NCBI GenBank assembly: GCA_965231815.1 | Contig: OZ246890.1 | Span: forward strand, 3,348,001-3,412,000 | Length of the DNA: 64,000 bases | Direction: 5' to 3' | From: JAPPFW01 sp965231815 | Lineage (GTDB): Bacteria; Actinomycetota; Acidimicrobiia; Spongiisociales; Spongiisociaceae | In this document: one piece after another, positions 62,286 through 64,000 of the stretch | Position numbering within the stretch: the first letter of the stretch is position 1 | Layout of the letters: each line of letters begins with the position of its first letter | Made by a program: the position numbers and the translations under genes | Notes under the pieces: model-generated | What the model saw: the letters and a program-made list of their open reading frames with translations, nothing else | Databases searched by the model: none | Told to the model about the DNA's origin: nothing

Positions 62286-64000
62286 TACCGTCTCAGTCCC
62301 AACCGGATCGTTCTGCAATTCACCGAACTCCGGAGCCGGATCGTCCTCAAGGCCGGGCATTTGCAGGGAAGCCAGCCAGTCGGCGCCTAGGTTGGCGGGG
62401 AGAGAGTCGGCGCCGGGAAGGTCCGGCTCGATCCCCTGATAACGGGCAGCTCCGGTCCCGGCGGGGATCAGCTTGCCGATGATCACGTTCTCCTTCAGGC
62501 CGCGCAGATAGTCCGAGCGTCCGTTGATAGCAGCCTCGGTCAGCACCCTGGTGGTTTCCTGGAATGAGGCGGCCGATAACCATGAATCGGTGGCCAGCGA
62601 AGCCTTGGTTATCCCCATCAACTCGCGGCGACCCTCGGTCGGACGCTTGCCCTCGCGAACGAGTTCACGATTGACATCCCGGAACTCCCCGTAATCCACA
62701 AGTTGGTGCGGTAAGAATTCCGAGTCGTTGGCGCTGACCACCCGAACTTTCTTCAGCATCTGGCGGACGATCAGCTCGATATGCTTGTCGTGGATATCCA
62801 CTCCCTGGGATCGGTAGACGTCCTGCACCTCTTTCACCAAGTAGTTCTGGCAGGCCTTCACCCCTTTCAACTCACATATTTCCTTGGGACTCAGAGGACC
62901 CTCGGTGAGAGGAGAACCCGCCTTTATCACATCTGTGGTGCGTACCCTGAGCCGGGCTCGACGCGATACGTCGTAGGTCTTTTCACCATCGGAAGATTCG
63001 ATCACGATGACCCTACCGGTATCACCGTCTTCGATTCTCACCCGGCCACCCACCTCCGAAAGCACCGCTTTACCCTTAGGGGACCGGGCCTCGAACAACT
63101 CAACCACGCGTGGAAGCCCGTGGGTTATGTCCTGGCCTGCCACTCCTCCGGTGTGGAAGGTACGCATCGTCAACTGGGTTCCCGGCTCTCCGATGGACTG
63201 AGCAGCCATGATGCCAACCGCCTCGCCGGGTTCGACCATCTTTCCGGTTGCCATGCTGAGCCCGTATGACTTCTGGCTGATTCCATGGCGTATCTCGTCT
63301 GTCAGCGGGGAACGCACCCGTACTTCGGTAACTTCAGGCGAAGTAGCGAGTGCCACCATCCCGTAGCGATCTATCACTTCACCGGCCACGAGGGTTCGCC
63401 CATCCCTGGTGCGAATCGGCTCGCCGTTCATAGTGACATCATCGACCAGCACCCTTCCGAATACCCGGTTCCACAGGTTGCGGATCGGCTCACCGTTCTC
63501 ACGGATCTCGATCACGATTCCGCGATCTTCCGAGTCTTCATCCTGAACGATTATCTCCTGGGACACGTCCACAAGGCGACGGGTTAGGTACCCTGAATCA
63601 GCCGTTCGCAGGGCGGTATCCGCCAAGCCCTTACGAGCCCCGTGTGTCGAGATGAAATACTCGAGCACCGACAAGCCTTCCCGGAAGTTCGAGGTAATGG
63701 GACGGGGAATGATGTCCCCACGGGGGTTGGCGACCAGACCACGCATCCCGGCGATCTGGCGTACCTGCATCATATTGCCCCGGGCACCCGAGGTCACCAT
63801 CATGTCAATCGGATTGAACAGGCCCTTCTCCAGCGACTTCTTCATCGACTTCGTAACCTCTTCGGTGGCCTCCGTCCAAATCTCGATGAGTTCCTGGCGG
63901 CGCTCGTCGTAGGTGATTATCCCTCGCTGGTACTGGAAATCGACCTTGTCGGCTCGTTTCTGGAAGCGGTTCAGGAGGGCCTGCTTGTTCGATGGGGTAA
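62283..64000 (-). CDS. rpoC: RNA polymerase subunit beta', C-terminal part
   Basis: The frame is open to the right edge, so the start lies outside; about 571 residues are present. From the N-terminal side it reads DMMVTSGARGNMMQVRQIAG and MRGLVANPRGDIIPRPITSN (bridge-helix neighbourhood), EPGEAVGIMAAQSIGEPGTQ and LTMRTFHTGGVAGQDITHGL (trigger-loop region), RVVELFEARSPKGKAVLSEV, then a jaw-like beta region and the ending SAASFQETTRVLTEAAINGR. Catalytic subunit of transcription. rpoB and the ribosomal genes would lie to the right. The stop codon is part of the family B inverted repeat. Confidence 0.97.
   Translation of the reverse strand, partial: TPSNKQALLNRFQKRADKVDFQYQRGIITYDERRQELIEIWTEATEEVTKSMKKSLEKGLFNPIDMMVTSGARGNMMQVRQIAGMRGLVANPRGDIIPRPITSNFREGLSVLEYFISTHGARKGLADTALRTADSGYLTRRLVDVSQEIIVQDEDSEDRGIVIEIRENGEPIRNLWNRVFGRVLVDDVTMNGEPIRTRDGRTLVAGEVIDRYGMVALATSPEVTEVRVRSPLTDEIRHGISQKSYGLSMATGKMVEPGEAVGIMAAQSIGEPGTQLTMRTFHTGGVAGQDITHGLPRVVELFEARSPKGKAVLSEVGGRVRIEDGDTGRVIVIESSDGEKTYDVSRRARLRVRTTDVIKAGSPLTEGPLSPKEICELKGVKACQNYLVKEVQDVYRSQGVDIHDKHIELIVRQMLKKVRVVSANDSEFLPHQLVDYGEFRDVNRELVREGKRPTEGRRELMGITKASLATDSWLSAASFQETTRVLTEAAINGRSDYLRGLKENVIIGKLIPAGTGAARYQGIEPDLPGADSLPANLGADWLASLQMPGLEDDPAPEFGELQNDPVGTETV

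Overview
The window reads as a chromosome segment of a high-G+C actinobacterium. It has many GTG/TTG starts, a DUF222/HNH nuclease of the type common in Actinomycetota, and actinobacterial-looking rpoC, dnaX, recR and ppc. MttB-like and dimethylglycine-dehydrogenase-like genes sit beside carnitine and choline genes. I infer class Acidimicrobiia, perhaps marine or host-associated; this is inference, not seen directly.

Layout. 0-12.6 kb: end of a glycine-betaine ABC substrate-binding protein, a broken 5' duplicate of the PEP carboxylase gene followed by intact ppc, an ornithine-cyclodeaminase-like gene, a FAD/GcvT-type dimethylglycine dehydrogenase relative, an MttB-family methyltransferase 1 nt behind it, a drug-efflux MFS and an HSL esterase. 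12.8-33 kb: an accessory zone with a RelE-like/UvrD helicase fusion, DUF4143 ATPases, a wrecked DUF1998 helicase, a wrecked type IIG-like DNA methylase, Fic, VapBC and HEPN genes, an IS110 element and a DUF222/HNH nuclease. Many of these carry several frameshifts, whereas the housekeeping genes in the window are intact, so the damage looks like real decay and not sequencing error. 33-44 kb: a carnitine/betaine catabolic island of IclR regulator, BKACE, L-carnitine dehydrogenase-thioesterase, acyl-CoA dehydrogenase, NDP-forming acyl-CoA synthetase, CaiD, MFS and choline dehydrogenase. 44.6-48 kb: a dead IS3 element split by an ORF-less group II intron, then a lower-G+C gene pair of unknown function. 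48-64 kb: mostly housekeeping (ychF, gpsA, metY, metX, dnaX, recR, dgt, manC, rpoC), with a truncated Fic/OST-HTH gene in between.

Metabolic logic (inferred). Gamma-butyrobetaine or crotonobetaine could be activated by the acyl-CoA synthetase, oxidised, hydrated by CaiD to carnitine, oxidised to dehydrocarnitine, cleaved by BKACE to betainyl-CoA and released as glycine betaine by the thioesterase. Choline could enter through BetA. Glycine betaine imported by the ABC system, or made by these routes, could then be demethylated by the MttB-family protein and the dimethylglycine-dehydrogenase relative.

Repeats. Two dispersed families occur. Family A is about 380 bp with CTAGTGTCC-type inverted ends: copies at 4931-5310, 57951-58355 and 61670-62052, plus one at 20697-22474 split by IS110. 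Family B is about 120 bp with CTAGGAGGGT-type ends: copies at 61555-61673 and 62079-62196, with degenerate relatives elsewhere. The IS110 insertion inside a family A copy allows its ends to be read almost to the base and exposes a candidate bridge-RNA region.
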